From Corynebacterium casei LMG S-19264 (lineage in GTDB: Bacteria; Actinomycetota; Actinomycetes; Mycobacteriales; Mycobacteriaceae): a stretch of 64,000 nt of DNA. Shown piece after piece: positions 14,233-23,431 of the stretch. The stretch covers positions 352,009 through 416,008 of the forward strand of contig NZ_CP004350.1 in the NCBI RefSeq assembly GCF_000550785.1, given 5' to 3'. The position numbers were made by a program, and so were the translations under genes. The notes beneath the pieces were generated by a model. It searched no databases and had not been told where the DNA came from. It saw only the letters and a list, made by a program, of their open reading frames with translations. How positions within the stretch are numbered: the first letter of the stretch is position 1; every line of letters begins with the position of its first letter.

Positions 14233-16671
14233 TTAGTTAAAGCCGAATGTCCGGCGTAACTCATTGGTGAAGTTGTCGATATCATCCTGCGAAATCAGCG
14301 GTGGCGGATTACTGTTGCCGCCGTTTCCTCCGCCATTGCCGCGGCTATTGCTACCAGAATCATCGTCATCATCATCCGAGTCACTTCCGTCGCCCGAATT
14401 ATTGGAGGCTGGCGCGGCATAGCCTGAACCGTCGGAAACCTGCAGAGTAATCTCCGCGCCGTCGGAGAGCCCATCGGTGCCAGTCAGTGCACGAACCACG
14501 GTGCCAGAACGCTGAGTATCTGGAACGGAAATGACGCGAACCTTGTAGCCCTCATCCTCCAGGATGCGGCGGGCATCGCCTTCGCTGCGGCCACGCAGAG
14601 AATCCATCAACTCAGAAGACTTGCCGTCATCATAAGCACGGTCATAATCCGGAATGGTTCCTTCGGTCGCGGTCTGCAGCTGCGTTGCCATGCCGAAAAA
14701 GGAGCGTGCTGGCTCAGTACCGCCGAAGAGTGAACCATCACCACACTGGCGAACCGGGCTGGTACACAGTGGGGTCGTGGTGGTGCCGTCGTTGTAAATG
14801 TACGGTGCGGCCGACAGACCAGAGTTGAAGCCCAAGAATGCTGCAGACTGGTTGGACTCGGTGGTACCGGTCTTCGCGGCAATCTCACCATTCCAGCCCA
14901 TCTGGTTTGCAGCGGCTGCTGCAGTGCCGTGACCAGCATCCGCCGTCATGGCATTGGTCAAAGCATCCGCAGCGTCACTATCCATGACCTGCTCACATGG
15001 AGTGGACTCCACATAAACCTCATGGCCATTGCGGTCGGTAATGCCGGTGACTGGATTCGGTTCACACCAGGTGCCGTGCGATGCCAATGTTGCACCAACA
15101 TTGGATAGCTCCAGTGGGTTTACCGCTGTTGGCCCCAGGGTGAAAGAACCCATTGGGGCTGCCTTAGCGAACTCCGCCAGGGAGTATTCATCGTTATAAG
15201 TGCCCTCATCGTCATAAGTACGCAGGCCCAGCTTGACCGCCATATCGACGGTAGCCTCGATGCCTACCTGTTCTTCCAACTGGATGAAGGTGGTGTTTGG
15301 TGAGTGTGCCAGCGCATCCTCAAAAGTCATGCGCGCCTGGTAGGTACCAGCATTTTCAACGCAGTAGCGGTTCGCAGGACAGTTCTCTGCGCCGCCGTGG
15401 CCCAGGCCCTCAGCGTCATAACGGGTAGGAACATCCAGCATGTTCTTAATGCCGTAGCCCGCTTCCACAGCGGCAGCAGCGGTAAAGACCTTAAAGATGG
15501 AGCCCGCGCCGTTACCCACCATGGAATATGGCTGCGGTAGCAAAGTTTCATTCTGATCCAGGTTCAAACCGTAAGTACGGGAAGAAACCATTGCCAGAAC
15601 ATCGCGGCTGGTCTCAGATGGACGAATCACGTTCACTACCGATGCAACACCAGCAGCATCGAAGGAAGTCTGCGCATTAATGGATTCTTTTGCGCGGTCC
15701 TGAATAACAGGATTCAGCGTGGTGTTGATGGTGTAGCCACCGCGTGCAAGCTCGTCTGTGCTCACGCCGCGCTCCTCGAGGTACTCCAGCACGTAGTCAC
15801 AGAAGAATCCGCGGTCACCAGCGCCAATGCAACCATTCGGCAGAGTCGATGGAGATTCCAAGACGCCCAAAGAATCCGCATTAGCTTCATCAGCCTCGGC
15901 CTGGGAGATGTAACCGTTAGACACCATGGACTGCAGCACGGTTGCGCGACGCTTCAGAACTTCTTCCGTATTGGTGTACGGATTCAAGTATTCAGAAGAC
16001 TGAACCATGCCGGCCAGCATTGCTGATTGTGGCAAAGTTAGCTCATTAGCATTGACGCCAAAGTAGGTGCGAGCTGCTGCTTCAATGCCATAGGCGTGGT
16101 TGCCAAAGGGGACAAGGTTGAGGTAATTCGCAAGAATCTCATCCTTTTCCAGAGTGCGGTCAATCTCCGCAGCCATGCGAATCTCACGCAGCTTACGGGT
16201 AATGGACTGCTCTGTTGCAGCCTGGCGCTCTTCATCCGATTCAGCATCTACTAGCAAGAGATAGTTCTTCACGTACTGCTGATTCAGCGTAGAAGCACCC
16301 TGGGAAACACCGCCGGCCAGCAGGTTAGTGGCCAAGGCACGGAAGTTACCCTGGAAGTCAACGCCTTCGTGCTCATAGAAGCGGTGGTCCTCAATCGAGA
16401 CAATCGCATCCTTCATCGTCTGCGAAATCTGATCTGGCTCCACCGGGTGACGTCGCTGGTTAAACAGGTAGGCCATGTTGCCGCCATTGCTATCCCGGAT
16501 GGTTGTTACACCCGGGGTGTTTCCCGCTTCCAGCTCTTCAATGTCTGATTCCATGGCATCAGTTGTTTTGGCGATTGCAACGCCAGAGAGACTAGCCAAT
16601 GGGGCTAGTGCTACGGCGATGAGCAGGCCAATGATGATCGTTGCCAAAGAGATTCTTCCTAGAGCTTTCAC
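14233..16671 (-). CDS. Bifunctional class A penicillin-binding protein with PASTA domain (PonA2-like)
   Basis: About 812 residues: one N-terminal membrane helix, a GT51 glycosyltransferase domain with EDHRFYEHEGVDF and GGVSQGASTLNQQYVKN, then a transpeptidase domain with SIFK (catalytic Ser), SPN and KTGTTE. A single PASTA-like domain follows (SLRGRSEGDARRILEDEGY...) and then a Ser/Asp/Gly/Asn-rich tail of about 50 residues. It polymerises and cross-links peptidoglycan outside the membrane. GTG 16671 (VKALGRISL) is preferred because the longer frame adds 35 residues with no family likeness. The gene is divergent from whcA, as ponA2 and whiB4 are in mycobacteria. Confidence 0.88.
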   Translation of the reverse strand: MKALGRISLATIIIGLLIAVALAPLASLSGVAIAKTTDAMESDIEELEAGNTPGVTTIRDSNGGNMAYLFNQRRHPVEPDQISQTMKDAIVSIEDHRFYEHEGVDFQGNFRALATNLLAGGVSQGASTLNQQYVKNYLLLVDAESDEERQAATEQSITRKLREIRMAAEIDRTLEKDEILANYLNLVPFGNHAYGIEAAARTYFGVNANELTLPQSAMLAGMVQSSEYLNPYTNTEEVLKRRATVLQSMVSNGYISQAEADEANADSLGVLESPSTLPNGCIGAGDRGFFCDYVLEYLEERGVSTDELARGGYTINTTLNPVIQDRAKESINAQTSFDAAGVASVVNVIRPSETSRDVLAMVSSRTYGLNLDQNETLLPQPYSMVGNGAGSIFKVFTAAAAVEAGYGIKNMLDVPTRYDAEGLGHGGAENCPANRYCVENAGTYQARMTFEDALAHSPNTTFIQLEEQVGIEATVDMAVKLGLRTYDDEGTYNDEYSLAEFAKAAPMGSFTLGPTAVNPLELSNVGATLASHGTWCEPNPVTGITDRNGHEVYVESTPCEQVMDSDAADALTNAMTADAGHGTAAAAANQMGWNGEIAAKTGTTESNQSAAFLGFNSGLSAAPYIYNDGTTTTPLCTSPVRQCGDGSLFGGTEPARSFFGMATQLQTATEGTIPDYDRAYDDGKSSELMDSLRGRSEGDARRILEDEGYKVRVISVPDTQRSGTVVRALTGTDGLSDGAEITLQVSDGSGYAAPASNNSGDGSDSDDDDDDSGSNSRGNGGGNGGNSNPPPLISQDDIDNFTNELRRTFGFN

Positions 16672-16829
16672 TCCCAATACCCTACAAGGTCTATGCCCGG
16701 GAAGAAATACCAAACTCCCCCCTAAAGTGTGACCTGTTAGACAGCTTGCGAATGCTGTGAATACACTTACGGCCAACGCGTGAATACGCTGTGGATAGAG
16801 AATGTGTGGCTAAGCGGAAGGAGCGCCAG

Positions 16830-17156
16830 ATGACCGTGAGCTTGAAACCGTCGAGTCAGGCTGGGACCTGCAATGTAACCCCGGAACGCGGGGAGTGGGT
16901 GACACAAGCTAAGTGTCGAAATGGCGACCCTGATGCACTTTTTGTGCGTGGTGCAGAGCAGCGTAAAGCTGCCGTAATTTGTCGTCATTGTCCGGTACTC
17001 AATGAATGTCGGGCTGATGCCTTGGATAACCGAGTTGAATTCGGAGTCTGGGGTGGACTGACTGAGCGCCAGCGCCGCGCACTTCTGCGTAAGAATCCAC
17101 ACATCACCAGCTGGGCCGACTATTTGGCCGAAGGTGGCGAGCTCGAAGGAATCTAA
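16830..17156 (+). CDS. whcA: WhiB-family iron-sulfur regulator, WhcA-like
   Basis: 108 residues. The four cluster cysteines are at AKC, ICRHC and NEC, followed by the GVWGG turn and the basic LTERQRRALLRKNP tail. WhiB proteins bind [4Fe-4S] and act with sigma factor. The segment ERGEWVTQAKCRNGDPDALFVRGA and the position beside the PBP gene and upstream of glxR correspond to whcA of C. glutamicum, a repressor of oxidative-stress genes, and to mycobacterial whiB4. ATG 16830 is chosen over 16791 because GGAAGGAG sits 7 bp before it. There is an additional Cys near residue 14 outside the cluster set. Confidence 0.88.
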   Translation: MTVSLKPSSQAGTCNVTPERGEWVTQAKCRNGDPDALFVRGAEQRKAAVICRHCPVLNECRADALDNRVEFGVWGGLTERQRRALLRKNPHITSWADYLAEGGELEGI

Positions 17157-17393
17157 TTCCTTCTCGCTCAACTGTCATCCACTTTCAATTTTACTACTAA
17201 TTCCGTCGTGTAACTACGAAGCTGCCTTGCATCAGCAAATGGCTAACAAGAGCAGTTCGGGCTGATTGTTTAGCTTGTTTCCTGGCGGAATTTGTCATGC
17301 TTGGGCTGCTGCGTGGGTGATTTATCGAGGCAATATCCCCCGAGATCCACCTGACCAGCGCGCCCTTATGGACTTTTGTTTAAGATGGGTCGC

Positions 17394-17549
17394 ATGAAGA
17401 AATGGGAATACGCAACCGCACCTGTCCTTACTCACGCCACCAAGCAGATTCTTGACTCTTGGGGCGAAGACGGCTGGGAGCTGGTCAGCATCACACCAGG
17501 TATGAACCCTGAAAACGTTGTTGCTTACTTCAAGCGAGAGGTGGAATAA
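17394..17549 (+). CDS. Small DUF4177-like protein
   Basis: A 51-residue protein, MKKWEYATAPVLTHATKQIL followed by DSWGEDGWELVSITPG and ending KREVE. The KWEY...W..DGWELV pattern is that of DUF4177 proteins, function unknown. It is only 3 bp upstream of the RidA gene and is probably the first gene of a three-gene operon with RidA and an MBL hydrolase. No clear ribosome binding site precedes it (GATGGGTCGC is weak). Confidence 0.75.
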   Translation: MKKWEYATAPVLTHATKQILDSWGEDGWELVSITPGMNPENVVAYFKREVE

Positions 17550-17552
17550 AAC

Positions 17553-18011
17553 ATGTCAATCAAGGCTCGTCTCGAAGAACTTGGATACACCCTGCCGGCA
17601 GTGGCTAAGCCACTAGCTTCCTACGTTCCAGCAACTGTTGTTGGAAACCAGGTCTGGACCTCCGGCCAGCTTCCACTGGTTGAGGGCACATTGCCTGCAA
17701 CAGGCAAGGTCGGCGCAGAAGTAACTTCCGAAAAGGCACAAGAACTAGCGCGTACCTGCATCCTCAACGGTCTCGCAGCCATTGACGCTGAGGTTGGACT
17801 GGACAACATCACCCGCGTCATCAAGGTTGTCGGCTTTGTGTCATCCGCTCCTGATTTCACTGGCCAGCCAGCTGTCATCAATGGCGCATCCGATTTCATC
17901 GGTGAAGTATTCGGTGAGGCCGGTGCTCACGCTCGTTCCGCAGTCGGCGTTGCCGTGCTGCCGAATAATGCACCAGTTGAAGTAGAACTCATCGTGGAAT
18001 TCGCAAAGTAA
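17553..18011 (+). CDS. RidA family protein (YjgF/Rv3678c-like)
   Basis: A 152-residue cytosolic protein with RidA-family segments: VPATVVGNQVWTSGQLPLVEG, LARTCILNGLAAIDAEVGL, and HARSAVGVAVLPNNAPVEVELIVEF, with the substrate-contacting Arg in HARSAVGV. RidA proteins hydrolyse reactive enamine/imine intermediates released by PLP enzymes, though this actinobacterial subgroup is longer and less characterised. AAAACATG precedes translation directly after the DUF4177 gene. The MBL gene follows after 18 bp. Confidence 0.88.
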   Translation: MSIKARLEELGYTLPAVAKPLASYVPATVVGNQVWTSGQLPLVEGTLPATGKVGAEVTSEKAQELARTCILNGLAAIDAEVGLDNITRVIKVVGFVSSAPDFTGQPAVINGASDFIGEVFGEAGAHARSAVGVAVLPNNAPVEVELIVEFAK

Positions 18012-18029
18012 TAGGCTAGGCTGACATTT

Positions 18030-18857
18030 ATGGAGCATCCTGCATACAGTCAACTGCGTCCCGTTACGCAGCACGCCGGTGTTGTGTTGTGTGATAACCC
18101 CAGCTACACAGCACTTGAAGGTACTAACACGTGGGTCATCAAAGGCGATGAAGATGGTGCCGCGATTGTTGTTGACCCGGGGCCAGATGATGAAGGTCAT
18201 CTCAACGTAGTCACCGCAAAATCAGGCGGCGAAGTTGCGCTGATCTTGCTTACCCACCGTCATGATGACCACGCTGCAGGTGCACACCGTTTACGTCAGC
18301 TCACCGGTGCGCCAATTCGTGCATTCGACCCAAGCTACTGCAGCAAGGATGCGGAGCCGTTGGTTGATGGGGAGATCATTTCTCTCGACGGCATCAGCCC
18401 CACTCTCGAGGTCGCACACACTCCTGGTCATACCAGTGACTCCGTCAGTTTCCTCATCTGGGCTAGTCAGCCTCAAGAATCAGAGCTAGAAGGCATTGTC
18501 AGCGGTGACACCATCGCTGGACGCCACACCACGTTGCTCTCTGAAACTGATGGTGACCTTGAGGCTTACCTGAAGTCTTTGGACATGCTGGAAGAACGCG
18601 GCAAGAACGTGCCTTTGCTCCCCGGCCACGGACCGGATTTGCCGGACGTATCTGAAGTGGCACGCAAGTATATTGACCGCCGTCACCTGCGTCTGGATCA
18701 GATTCGGAAACTGTGGGCTGAGCACGGCAAAGACATTGAACTCAAAGTCATGATTGATGAGATGTATGACGATGTAGATCCAGTTCTACGCCACGCTGCT
18801 GAGCAGTCCACCCGCACTGCGCTGAAGTACTTGGAAGCACACCCGGATCAAGCCTAA
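18030..18857 (+). CDS. Metallo-beta-lactamase-fold hydrolase (Rv3677c-like)
   Basis: A 275-residue protein with the metal site LTHRHDDHAAG, then HTPGHTSDS, SGDTIAG and PGHGPD, the ordered His/Asp ligands of the MBL fold. The C-terminal helical part (KYIDRRHLRLDQIRKLW...) resembles the LACTB2/endoribonuclease-like subgroup. The substrate is unknown. It is the last gene of the DUF4177-RidA-MBL set, and the same pair sits beside crp in mycobacteria. Confidence 0.85.
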   Translation: MEHPAYSQLRPVTQHAGVVLCDNPSYTALEGTNTWVIKGDEDGAAIVVDPGPDDEGHLNVVTAKSGGEVALILLTHRHDDHAAGAHRLRQLTGAPIRAFDPSYCSKDAEPLVDGEIISLDGISPTLEVAHTPGHTSDSVSFLIWASQPQESELEGIVSGDTIAGRHTTLLSETDGDLEAYLKSLDMLEERGKNVPLLPGHGPDLPDVSEVARKYIDRRHLRLDQIRKLWAEHGKDIELKVMIDEMYDDVDPVLRHAAEQSTRTALKYLEAHPDQA

Positions 18858-18881
18858 AGGGCTTTCGCTCGAAACTTTTTT

Positions 18882-18911
18882 AAAGACCTAGTGAGTAATC
18901 AGTAGGTCTTT
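18882..18911 (+). terminator. Intrinsic terminator after MBL gene
   Basis: AAAGACCTA (18882-18890) pairs with TAGGTCTTT (18903-18911), with more T downstream, ending plus-strand transcription. Confidence 0.75.
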
Positions 18912-18950
18912 TCCTATTGGATTCCTTTTAGATGCTGGTGTGTGAAAACG

Positions 18951-18995
18951 ACGCCCGCCATAGAGAAAGCGAATGCTCAACTCTACGGCGGGCGT
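18951..18995 (-). terminator. Intrinsic terminator after glxR
   Basis: ACGCCCGCC (18951-18959) pairs with GGCGGGCGT (18987-18995), with an inner TAGAG/CTCTA extension. On the minus strand the stem is followed by CGTTTTC. It lies 44 bp past the glxR stop. Confidence 0.75.
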
Positions 18996-19038
18996 ATCTA
19001 TGCAGTTTTAAATGCTATAGATTTTCTAGCAGGTATAA

Positions 19039-19722
19039 CTAGCGGGCACGCTTTGCCAGGTGCTCGGTATCAACGATGACAACGGACTTGCCTTCCAAGC
19101 GAATCCAGCCACGGTGTGCGAACGTAGCCAAAGCCTTGTTCACGGTCTCACGGGAAGCACCGACCAGCTGGGCAATTTCTTCCTGAGTCAGGTCGTGGTT
19201 CACGCGCAGTGAGCCACCTTCCTGGACACCGAAGCGGTTTGCCAACTGCAGCAAGGTCTTTGCCACACGGCCAGGAACGTCAGTGAAGATGAGGTCCGCG
19301 AGGGACGCGTTGGTGCGACGCAGGCGGCGAGCCAGAACGCGAAGCAGCTGCTGCGCAATAGCAGGGTGGTCAGAGACCCACTGCTTGAGCATCTCCGAGT
19401 TCATGGTGGCTGCCTGAACCTCAGTCACGCACACTGCGGAGGAGGTACGTGGGCCTGGGTCGAAGATGGACAACTCACCGAACATGTCTGATGGACCCAT
19501 GATGGTCAACAGGTTCTCACGTCCGTCAGCAGCGTGGCGTGCCAGCTTAATTTTGCCGGCGGTGATGATGTACAGGCGGTCGCCTGGCTCACCTTCTTCA
19601 AAGATGGTGGTGCCGCGTGGGAAACGAACAGTCTCCATCTGCTCAATCAAATTATTGACAGCTACCGGGTCGACACCCTGGAAAATGCCAGCGCGCGATA
19701 AAATTTCCTGTACGCCTTCCAC
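19039..19722 (-). CDS. glxR: cAMP-responsive global regulator GlxR (CRP/FNR family)
   Basis: 227 residues: an N-terminal cyclic-nucleotide-binding barrel with [17 protein letters not shown] (phosphate-binding cassette), a dimer helix, and a C-terminal helix-turn-helix ([21 protein letters not shown]). It resembles C. glutamicum GlxR along its whole length ([19 protein letters not shown]...). GlxR with cAMP binds TGTGA-N6-TCACA-type sites at a large regulon of carbon, nitrogen and respiratory genes. The start ATG 19722 is preceded by AAGGAGAC. The adenylate cyclase that could supply its ligand is in the same window at 48983-50515. Confidence 0.97.
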   Translation of the reverse strand: MEGVQEILSRAGIFQGVDPVAVNNLIEQMETVRFPRGTTIFEEGEPGDRLYIITAGKIKLARHAADGRENLLTIMGPSDMFGELSIFDPGPRTSSAVCVTEVQAATMNSEMLKQWVSDHPAIAQQLLRVLARRLRRTNASLADLIFTDVPGRVAKTLLQLANRFGVQEGGSLRVNHDLTQEEIAQLVGASRETVNKALATFAHRGWIRLEGKSVVIVDTEHLAKRAR

Positions 19723-19861
19723 GTGCGTCTCCTTTACTTTTAACGCCTAAAAATCTATAACACTCCACATCTTACAGTGGAATTAGTCACTATTGTGCAA
19801 TTCCCCCCAATCAATCACGAAACTCCCGTTGAGGGAATCGTTGGGGTGGTTAGTGGAATGC

Positions 19862-19951
19862 CTAGCTATCAAGCACCTGTGTTTCGAGTTTCTCCATTAG
19901 GATGGCAAACAGCGCTAACCCGACGGGGACGAGTACTACTAAAACGATCAT
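19862..19951 (-). CDS. Putative 29-residue membrane peptide between glxR and nth
   Basis: The minus strand has ATG 19951 and TAG 19862, encoding MIVLVVLVPVGLALFAILME then KLETQVLDS. It is one hydrophobic helix of about 18 residues followed by a short charged tail, a typical small membrane protein. AGGA lies 4-5 bp before the ATG, a tight ribosome binding site. The same strand as glxR, about 140 bp upstream of it, could make it part of the glxR leader transcript. Mycobacteria also have a membrane protein gene in this position between crp and nth. It is too short for most gene callers. Confidence 0.5.
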   Translation of the reverse strand: MIVLVVLVPVGLALFAILMEKLETQVLDS

Positions 19952-20039
19952 GTCCTAGAGTCTAACTAACGAGGAATCGATTAAGTTCCCAAACCTCAAG
20001 AATTCTCAAGAATACTTCATCGCGGCAAGGAGATTAGCC

Positions 20040-20681
20040 ATGGGTATCGCTGAACGCGCGCAGCACATCAACGAAGTCTTAGCCGATGAATACCCTGATG
20101 CCCACTGCGAATTGAACTTCACCAACGCTCTAGAGCTCACCGTGGCCACGCTGCTCTCAGCACAAACCACTGATGTGCGGGTCAATCAAGTAACTCCAGA
20201 ACTCTTTGCCGCTTATCCCACCGTGATGGATTATGCCACGGCGAATGAGCAAGACATCCAAGAAATCATCCGCACCTTAGGGCTCGCTCCATCCAAAGCC
20301 AAGCGCCTAGTGGGCGTGGGGCAAAAGCTCGTTGGGGATTTCAATGGGGAAGTGCCAACCAGCATTGAAGACCTCAGTTCTTTGCCCGGCGTTGGTCGAA
20401 AAACTGCGCTGGTAGTGCGCGGCAATGCTTTTGGCTTGCCGGGGCTGGCTGTAGATACCCACGTGAAACGGGTATCTTCCCGCCTTGGTCTGGCGCACGG
20501 AACCACTGAGCTCAAGATTGAAAAGGAACTGTGCGCGCTGCTTCCCGAAAAAGAGTGGACCATGTTCTCACATCGGCTGATTTTTCATGGCCGTCGCTGC
20601 TGCACTGCGAAGAAGCCGGCTTGTGGTGCGTGCCCCGTGCGCAAGGATTGTCCATTTCCTGCTGGAATGGTTGAAAGTTAA
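20040..20681 (+). CDS. nth: Endonuclease III
   Basis: A 213-residue bifunctional DNA glycosylase/AP lyase for oxidised pyrimidines. It shows the helix-hairpin-helix LSSLPGVGRKTALVV with the catalytic Lys, the catalytic Asp in LAVDTHVKRVSSRLGL, and the C-terminal [4Fe-4S] cysteines in CxxxxxxCxxCxxxxxC spacing (CCTAKKPACGACPVRKDC). ATG 20040 has AAGGAG eight bases before it. It is followed by a TlpA-like gene 72 bp downstream, the same order as in mycobacteria. Confidence 0.95.
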   Translation: MGIAERAQHINEVLADEYPDAHCELNFTNALELTVATLLSAQTTDVRVNQVTPELFAAYPTVMDYATANEQDIQEIIRTLGLAPSKAKRLVGVGQKLVGDFNGEVPTSIEDLSSLPGVGRKTALVVRGNAFGLPGLAVDTHVKRVSSRLGLAHGTTELKIEKELCALLPEKEWTMFSHRLIFHGRRCCTAKKPACGACPVRKDCPFPAGMVES

Positions 20682-20753
20682 ACTGATAAAGAACAAAAAT
20701 TCCCCCAGTGGTTTATTGCCCAGATATTTAATACCTGTCTGATTAAGGGTTTC

Positions 20754-21404
20754 GTGGTGAAAAAGAGCGTTGTCCTGTCCGTGGTGGTCGCAATTGTGCT
20801 GACCATCGGCGTCATCTTCGCCGCCATGTCCATTCTCAACTCTGATTCCGGCTCAACTCCTGAAGACGTTAACGCCGAGGGCACGGTAGCCGAGGAGACA
20901 GCAGCTACAGAGGCTTCTGGTCAGGCCGAGGTGGGCGAGGAGACACGGTCAAGCAACTCTGCACCCGACAACATGCCGCAACGACCTGACTGCCCTGCTG
21001 AACCTGTAGCGGGGGTAGAACTACCGTGTCTCGGCGGCGATATGGGTGATGCGAAAGCTACCGACGAAGGCATTTCGATAGTCAACATCTGGGCCTGGTG
21101 GTGCGAACCTTGCCGCGAAGAACTTCCCTACCTGGAGCAAGTAGCCGAATCCCATCCCGAATGGAACGTCGTGGGCGTGCACGCCGACCGCAATGCGGGC
21201 AATGGCGCAGCTTTCCTCAACGACCTTGGCGTGGACCTGCCCAGCTACCAAGATGACTCCAACCTTTTCGCCGGAACACTCGCACTGCCTGGGGTTATCC
21301 CCATTACCCTGTTGGTGGTCGACGGGGAAGTGCAAGAGCGATTTATTAGGCCGTTTACCTCGGCCGAAGAGATAGAGACTTCTGTCACTGAAGCCTTGGG
21401 CTAA
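20754..21404 (+). CDS. Membrane-anchored thioredoxin-fold protein (TlpA/ResA-like)
   Basis: 216 residues: a single N-terminal membrane helix (VVLSVVVAIVLTIGVIFAAMSIL), an acidic Glu/Ala/Thr-rich linker (about 30-75), then an extracytoplasmic thioredoxin-like domain with WWCEPCREELPYLEQV holding the CxxC pair and a cis-Pro loop near LPGVIPITLL. Two more cysteines (DCPAE and LPCLGG) precede the active site and may form a structural disulfide. Such proteins reduce extracytoplasmic disulfides, for example for cytochrome c assembly. The start is GTG 20754 or 20757. Confidence 0.85.
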   Translation: MVKKSVVLSVVVAIVLTIGVIFAAMSILNSDSGSTPEDVNAEGTVAEETAATEASGQAEVGEETRSSNSAPDNMPQRPDCPAEPVAGVELPCLGGDMGDAKATDEGISIVNIWAWWCEPCREELPYLEQVAESHPEWNVVGVHADRNAGNGAAFLNDLGVDLPSYQDDSNLFAGTLALPGVIPITLLVVDGEVQERFIRPFTSAEEIETSVTEALG

Positions 21405-21422
21405 ATAGCTAGGATGGGGAGC

Positions 21423-22145
21423 ATGGCAGATAAGTTCCCCGATGCTGACTCGCCCGGCACTAATACTGAATTGCGTCCTGATTATGCGCCCGAATGGCTC
21501 CGTCCTGCACTCGATGTCACCGGTGAAGACGTTGTTGATGTCATTGGTGAGCGCACCCGAGTAGATGTTTTGTCTTCCCCTCGTTCCGCTGCCGTCTTGA
21601 TGTTGCTGGGTGGAACCAGCAAGGAGGACGCCACAGTACTGTTGACCCACCGTTCCCCGCACCTGCGCTCACATTCTGGCCAAATTGCCTTTCCCGGCGG
21701 CAAAATTGACCCACCCGATGTCAACGTCGTGGATGCCGCGTTGCGCGAGGCATGGGAAGAAACCGGTCTTGACCGCACCACCGTTAACCCGTTAGCGCAC
21801 TGGGGTGAAACCTTTGTGCCCGTGCGCGGCAACCGTATTAATGCGGTCTTGGCGCACTGGAGCACGCCTTCGCCGGTGGGCGTTGTGAACCAGGAAGAAG
21901 CCGATGACGTGTTTGTACTTCCGGTGTCCGAACTGCTGGATCCAGAAAACCGGCTGATGCTGGCGTGGGACAAGTGGACTTCTCCCAGCTTTCGCATCAA
22001 TGACTACATCATCTGGGGATTTACCGCCGCAGCGCTGACAACATTGTTTAATAAAACCGGCTGGGAACGTGAATGGGACCAGGATAAACACTTTGATTTG
22101 CATGAGACCATCGCGGCCTCACGTAATAATGAACGTCGGGTCTAG
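21423..22145 (+). CDS. NUDIX hydrolase, coenzyme A pyrophosphatase-like
   Basis: About 240 residues with the Nudix box GGKIDPPDVNVVDAALREAWEETGL: the GX5EX7REUXEE pattern is recognisable with two extra residues in the first gap. LLTHRSPHLRSHSGQIAFPGG is the segment that marks the CoA-diphosphatase (NudL) subgroup. It would cleave CoA or related dinucleotides to 4'-phosphopantetheine and 3',5'-ADP. ATG 21423 is preferred over 21414 because AGGATGGGGA then serves as its ribosome binding site. It sits between the TlpA-like gene and marP. Confidence 0.85.
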   Translation: MADKFPDADSPGTNTELRPDYAPEWLRPALDVTGEDVVDVIGERTRVDVLSSPRSAAVLMLLGGTSKEDATVLLTHRSPHLRSHSGQIAFPGGKIDPPDVNVVDAALREAWEETGLDRTTVNPLAHWGETFVPVRGNRINAVLAHWSTPSPVGVVNQEEADDVFVLPVSELLDPENRLMLAWDKWTSPSFRINDYIIWGFTAAALTTLFNKTGWEREWDQDKHFDLHETIAASRNNERRV

Positions 22146-22188
22146 TAAAGTCCCTTAGGTTAAGCATTCAACGCTAAAGGGAGAAGTT

Positions 22189-23382
22189 GTGGACCCATCG
22201 TGGATAGTTGACGGACTCATCATCGTGTCCGTCATAGCAGCGATGGGAATTGGCTGGCGCCAAGGCGGGTTCGCATCACTTTTGGCAGTCATCGGTATTG
22301 TTGCTGGTCTGGTTGTTGGCCTTGGCGTGGCACCCGTGGTGCTGAACGTGACGGACCAGGTTGCTATTCGCTTCTTGTTGGCGATTGGCATGCTGATTTT
22401 GTTAGTTGGCCTGGGCCAACTCATGGGCTCTGCACTAGGCCATGCCATACGTGACCGGATGAAAACCAAGTCCGCGCAACGCGTGGACTCCACCTTCGGC
22501 GCGATATTGATGTCCGTCTTCACCATCATTCTCATCTGGGTAATCGCTACTCCACTGGCCACCGGCTTATCTAACTCCGTGGGCAAGGGCTTGCGTGATT
22601 CCGCTATTTTGCGTGAAGTGCACGGTGTAATGCCGGCTGAGTTCGCGCAATTGCCGCGCAGCATTTCTGCGATGCTCAATGAATCTGGTTTGCCGCCAGT
22701 CATGATGCCGTGGGAAGAAGGCGCATCTGTTGAGGTTGATGAGCCAAACATTGAAGTCGCTGATCAAGAGATGGTACGTGCTGTGCGCCCATCCGTTGTC
22801 CACGTTATTGCTGATGCCGATGGCTGCCGCCGCCGCATGATGGGCTCCGGCTTTGTCACTGCTGACAACTACGTGGTGACCAACGCTCACGTTGTGGCCG
22901 GTACCCAAACCGCGTACGTGGACACCGTGCTGGGCATTAAAGAAGCACGCGTGGTCTACTACAACCCGGAAACTGACATTGCCGTGCTGAAGTCAGAGGA
23001 CCTCGGCCTGGCACCACTGGAATGGGCTGATGGCCAATCCAACACCGGTGATGATGCTGTTGTGATGGGCTTTCCAAACTCCGGTCCCTTTACCGCCAAC
23101 CCCGCGCGTGTACGCGAACGCGTCACCATTGCCGGACCAGATATCTATTCCAACAACCGCGTGGAACGCGAGTCCTACATCCTGCGTGGCAGTGTTGTTC
23201 AAGGCAACTCCGGCGGTCCTTTGATTTCTCCCGACGGCAAGGTTCTTGGCCTCATCTTTGGTGCCTCCGTGGACGACACCGACACCGGCTACGCCATCAC
23301 CGCCCAAGAAGTCCAAAACCACATAGGTGATGTCACCCAACTGCAGAACTCCGTTGACACCCAAGAGTGCGTCGCACAATAA
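22189..23382 (+). CDS. marP: Membrane serine protease MarP (acid resistance)
   Basis: 397 residues: four N-terminal membrane helices of the colicin V production (CvpA) type (residues about 8-125), then an extracytoplasmic trypsin-like domain. The catalytic triad is H234 (TNAHVV), D263 (ETDIAVL) and S341 (GNSGGPLIS). C213 and C394 are placed like the redox-switch disulfide of M. tuberculosis MarP (Cys214-Cys395). MarP keeps mycobacterial cytoplasm neutral in acid and cleaves the peptidoglycan hydrolase RipA. GTG 22189 follows AAAGGGAGAAG. A strong terminator follows the gene. Confidence 0.92.
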   Translation: MDPSWIVDGLIIVSVIAAMGIGWRQGGFASLLAVIGIVAGLVVGLGVAPVVLNVTDQVAIRFLLAIGMLILLVGLGQLMGSALGHAIRDRMKTKSAQRVDSTFGAILMSVFTIILIWVIATPLATGLSNSVGKGLRDSAILREVHGVMPAEFAQLPRSISAMLNESGLPPVMMPWEEGASVEVDEPNIEVADQEMVRAVRPSVVHVIADADGCRRRMMGSGFVTADNYVVTNAHVVAGTQTAYVDTVLGIKEARVVYYNPETDIAVLKSEDLGLAPLEWADGQSNTGDDAVVMGFPNSGPFTANPARVRERVTIAGPDIYSNNRVERESYILRGSVVQGNSGGPLISPDGKVLGLIFGASVDDTDTGYAITAQEVQNHIGDVTQLQNSVDTQECVAQ

Positions 23383-23431
23383 CGATTTAACGCACGGGGA
23401 GCGGCAAAGCGTTAACCAGTAACTAAAGCAA

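Noticed and set aside
16757..16787. Direct repeats of GTGAATAC between the PBP gene and whcA as a GlxR or other operator
   Set aside because: They do not form the GlxR palindrome, and two 8-base copies in a promoter region are weak evidence.
19777..19965. 62-residue plus-strand frame between glxR and nth
   Set aside because: No ribosome binding site, no hydrophobic or domain pattern, and it is antisense to the better small membrane peptide.
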